A DNA stretch of 64,000 nt, from contig NZ_CAJQZC010000002.1 in assembly GCF_907164555.1 (NCBI RefSeq), positions 124,001 through 188,000 on the forward strand, written 5' to 3'. The number at the start of each line of letters is the position of its first letter. Position 1 is the first letter of the stretch. This DNA is from Paraburkholderia saeva (GTDB lineage Bacteria > Pseudomonadota > Gammaproteobacteria > Burkholderiales > Burkholderiaceae). Position numbers and translations under genes: made by a program. Positions 62,970 through 64,000 of this stretch are shown piece after piece. The notes beneath the pieces were generated by a model, which searched no databases, had not been told where the DNA came from, and saw only the letters and a list, made by a program, of their open reading frames with translations.

Positions 62970-63917
62970 ATGTCCCTGTCCCCAATGCCGCGTCTGGGTT
63001 TCGTCGGCGCGGGCCGGCTCGCCCACTGTCTCGCGCACGGCTTCTCGCGCGCCGGCTATCCGGTCACAGCGATTGCGAGCCGCTCGCGGGAATCCGCGCA
63101 GGCGCTCGCAGGTCAGATCGGGCATTGCACCGCGTACGACCTCCCGCAACAGGTTGTCGACGCAGCCGATATCGTCTTTTTAGCCGTCCCCGATGACAGT
63201 ATCGGTACGACAGCCCACACAGTGCGCTTCGATTCCGGCGCGCGGGGCTCCGGTGCATGGGCGCTCGTGCATTGCAGTGGCGCGTCGCCGGTGGATCTGC
63301 TCGCGCCGGCGCGTGACCAGGGCGCCTCGATCGGTGGCTTTCATCCACTCTACCTGTTCGGCGGGAATCTCGCAGATATCGAACGCATCGCGGGTTGCTC
63401 CGTCTCGATCGAGGCCGACGGCGCGCTGAAGGATGCGCTCGTCGCGCTGGCGGGCGCACTGCGCTGCCATCCACTGTCGATTCCGCCGGGCGGCCGCATG
63501 CTCTATCACGCGGCCGCGCACTACGCGGCGAGTTTCGCGCTGTGTGGCCTCGCGGAGTGCGTCGGACTCTGGCGCACGCTCGGTTTCGACGAAGACGACG
63601 CGTTGCGTGCAGTGCTGCCGATGCTCGCCGGCACGATCCAGACTGCCGGCGACAAAGGCTTGCCGGGTGCGCTGGCCGGACCGGTTTCGCGAGGCGATGC
63701 CGGGGTCGTCGAAAAGCAGCTTGCGCTCCTCGAAGGGATGGGCGGCGACCACGCCGCGCTCTACGCGCTGATGACGCGCCGCGCGGTCGCGCTGGCGCGG
63801 CGTCGGCCGGTGCCGCCAGCCGCGATCGACGCGATCGATACAGTCGTCGAAGACGCGCTCGCCCGCTCGCTCGACCGGCTGACAGGCGAGGGATCGCAGG
63901 CGGCCCGTAAGCCGTGA
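62970..63917 (+). CDS. Rossmann-like and DUF2520 domain protein
   Basis: 315 residues. The N-terminal nucleotide-binding fold is RLGFVGAGRLAHCLAHGFSRAGYPV; the middle has DIVFLAVPDDSI and HCSGASPVDLLAPARDQGASIGGFHPLYLF; the helical DUF2520 domain follows (YHAAAHYAASFALCGLAECVGLW). The pattern is that of ProC- or F420-NADP oxidoreductase-like proteins of unknown substrate. GGAG sets the ATG at 62970. The remaining 83 bp to the window edge contain only a GGTGCGC/GCGCACC hairpin. Confidence 0.88.
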   Translation: MSLSPMPRLGFVGAGRLAHCLAHGFSRAGYPVTAIASRSRESAQALAGQIGHCTAYDLPQQVVDAADIVFLAVPDDSIGTTAHTVRFDSGARGSGAWALVHCSGASPVDLLAPARDQGASIGGFHPLYLFGGNLADIERIAGCSVSIEADGALKDALVALAGALRCHPLSIPPGGRMLYHAAAHYAASFALCGLAECVGLWRTLGFDEDDALRAVLPMLAGTIQTAGDKGLPGALAGPVSRGDAGVVEKQLALLEGMGGDHAALYALMTRRAVALARRRPVPPAAIDAIDTVVEDALARSLDRLTGEGSQAARKP

Positions 63918-64000
63918 TAATGTGACGACCGGCGCGAACGCAGCGGGACGAGGTGCGCGTCAAGGCGCACCCTCTGCACGCACCGGTTGTACCGCTTGCC

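Noticed and set aside
62581..62985. 134-codon minus-strand frame overlapping the 53-residue small gene
   Set aside because: No ribosome site at a usable start, and it conflicts with the better-supported short frame. A GTG start in the middle after AGAAGG cannot be fully excluded.
1..64000. tRNA, rRNA, CRISPR arrays, insertion sequences, prophage or attachment sites
   Set aside because: None seen: no transposase, integrase or phage genes, no clover-leaf candidates noticed, and the only tandem array is the 54-bp hairpin repeat.

Overview
The window is high-GC chromosomal DNA that looks like a beta-proteobacterium of the Burkholderia group (Paraburkholderia, Caballeronia or Burkholderia). The clearest signs are the glucokinase-HexR fusion behind zwf and pgl, the split riboflavin genes (ribD-ribE apart from ribBA-ribH-nusB), and the strong GC bias at third codon positions. 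I see no tRNA, rRNA, CRISPR array, insertion sequence or prophage.

Layout: 1-4.2 kb is a CUT1 sugar ABC transporter (permease cut by the window edge) with a divergent IclR regulator. 4.4-13.8 kb is a glucose module: a GtsABCD-type ABC transporter facing zwf-pgl-glk/hexR, with a textbook HexR box inside the zwf promoter. 13.8-16.5 kb holds a small XRE regulator preceded by stacked palindromes, a Bcr/CflA-type efflux pump and a stand-alone EVE-like protein. 16.7-19.9 kb is hemL, ribD and ribE. 19.9-26 kb has several poorly known genes: a cytosolic beta-propeller, an unusual regulator divergent from a DUF899-DUF2182 pair, a secreted protein, and a cysteine-free CMD-fold protein followed by an MmyB-type regulator.

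26-32.2 kb is a probable L-fucose locus (L-fuconate dehydratase, FCD-type GntR regulator, CUT2 ABC transporter). 32.3-40.4 kb carries a secreted hydrolase, a tartrate/D-malate unit (MFS, dehydrogenase, divergent LysR), a lipoprotein beside a hydrolase remnant, another MFS transporter, and a membrane-free chemoreceptor-like stub. 54-57.5 kb is ribBA-ribH-nusB and an aminotransferase. 57.6-64 kb holds a lytic transglycosylase, ubiD, a LysE-type exporter, a Pro/Tyr/Gly-rich secreted protein, a 53-residue small gene and a DUF2520 protein.

The most interesting stretch is 40.9-52.4 kb. A complete glucitol-family PTS (IIA, IIBC, IIC, GutM) has its own HPr-EI fusion. Next to it are an E1alpha-E1beta-E2 set of acetoin-dehydrogenase type, a COG4091 SAF-domain oxidoreductase (the family of Brucella DRL, a DXP reductoisomerase-like enzyme) and a SorC-type regulator. 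No sorbitol-6-phosphate dehydrogenase is present. Three related operator-like inverted repeats lie before the PTS operon, the oxidoreductase operon and the regulator, which ties them into one regulon. I propose, as inference only, that the cluster breaks down a branched or deoxy polyol such as 2-C-methyl-D-erythritol: PTS uptake to MEP, oxidation and rearrangement to DXP, then acetoin-like cleavage to acetyl-CoA and glyceraldehyde 3-phosphate. An array of 54-bp hairpin repeats sits inside the same operon.
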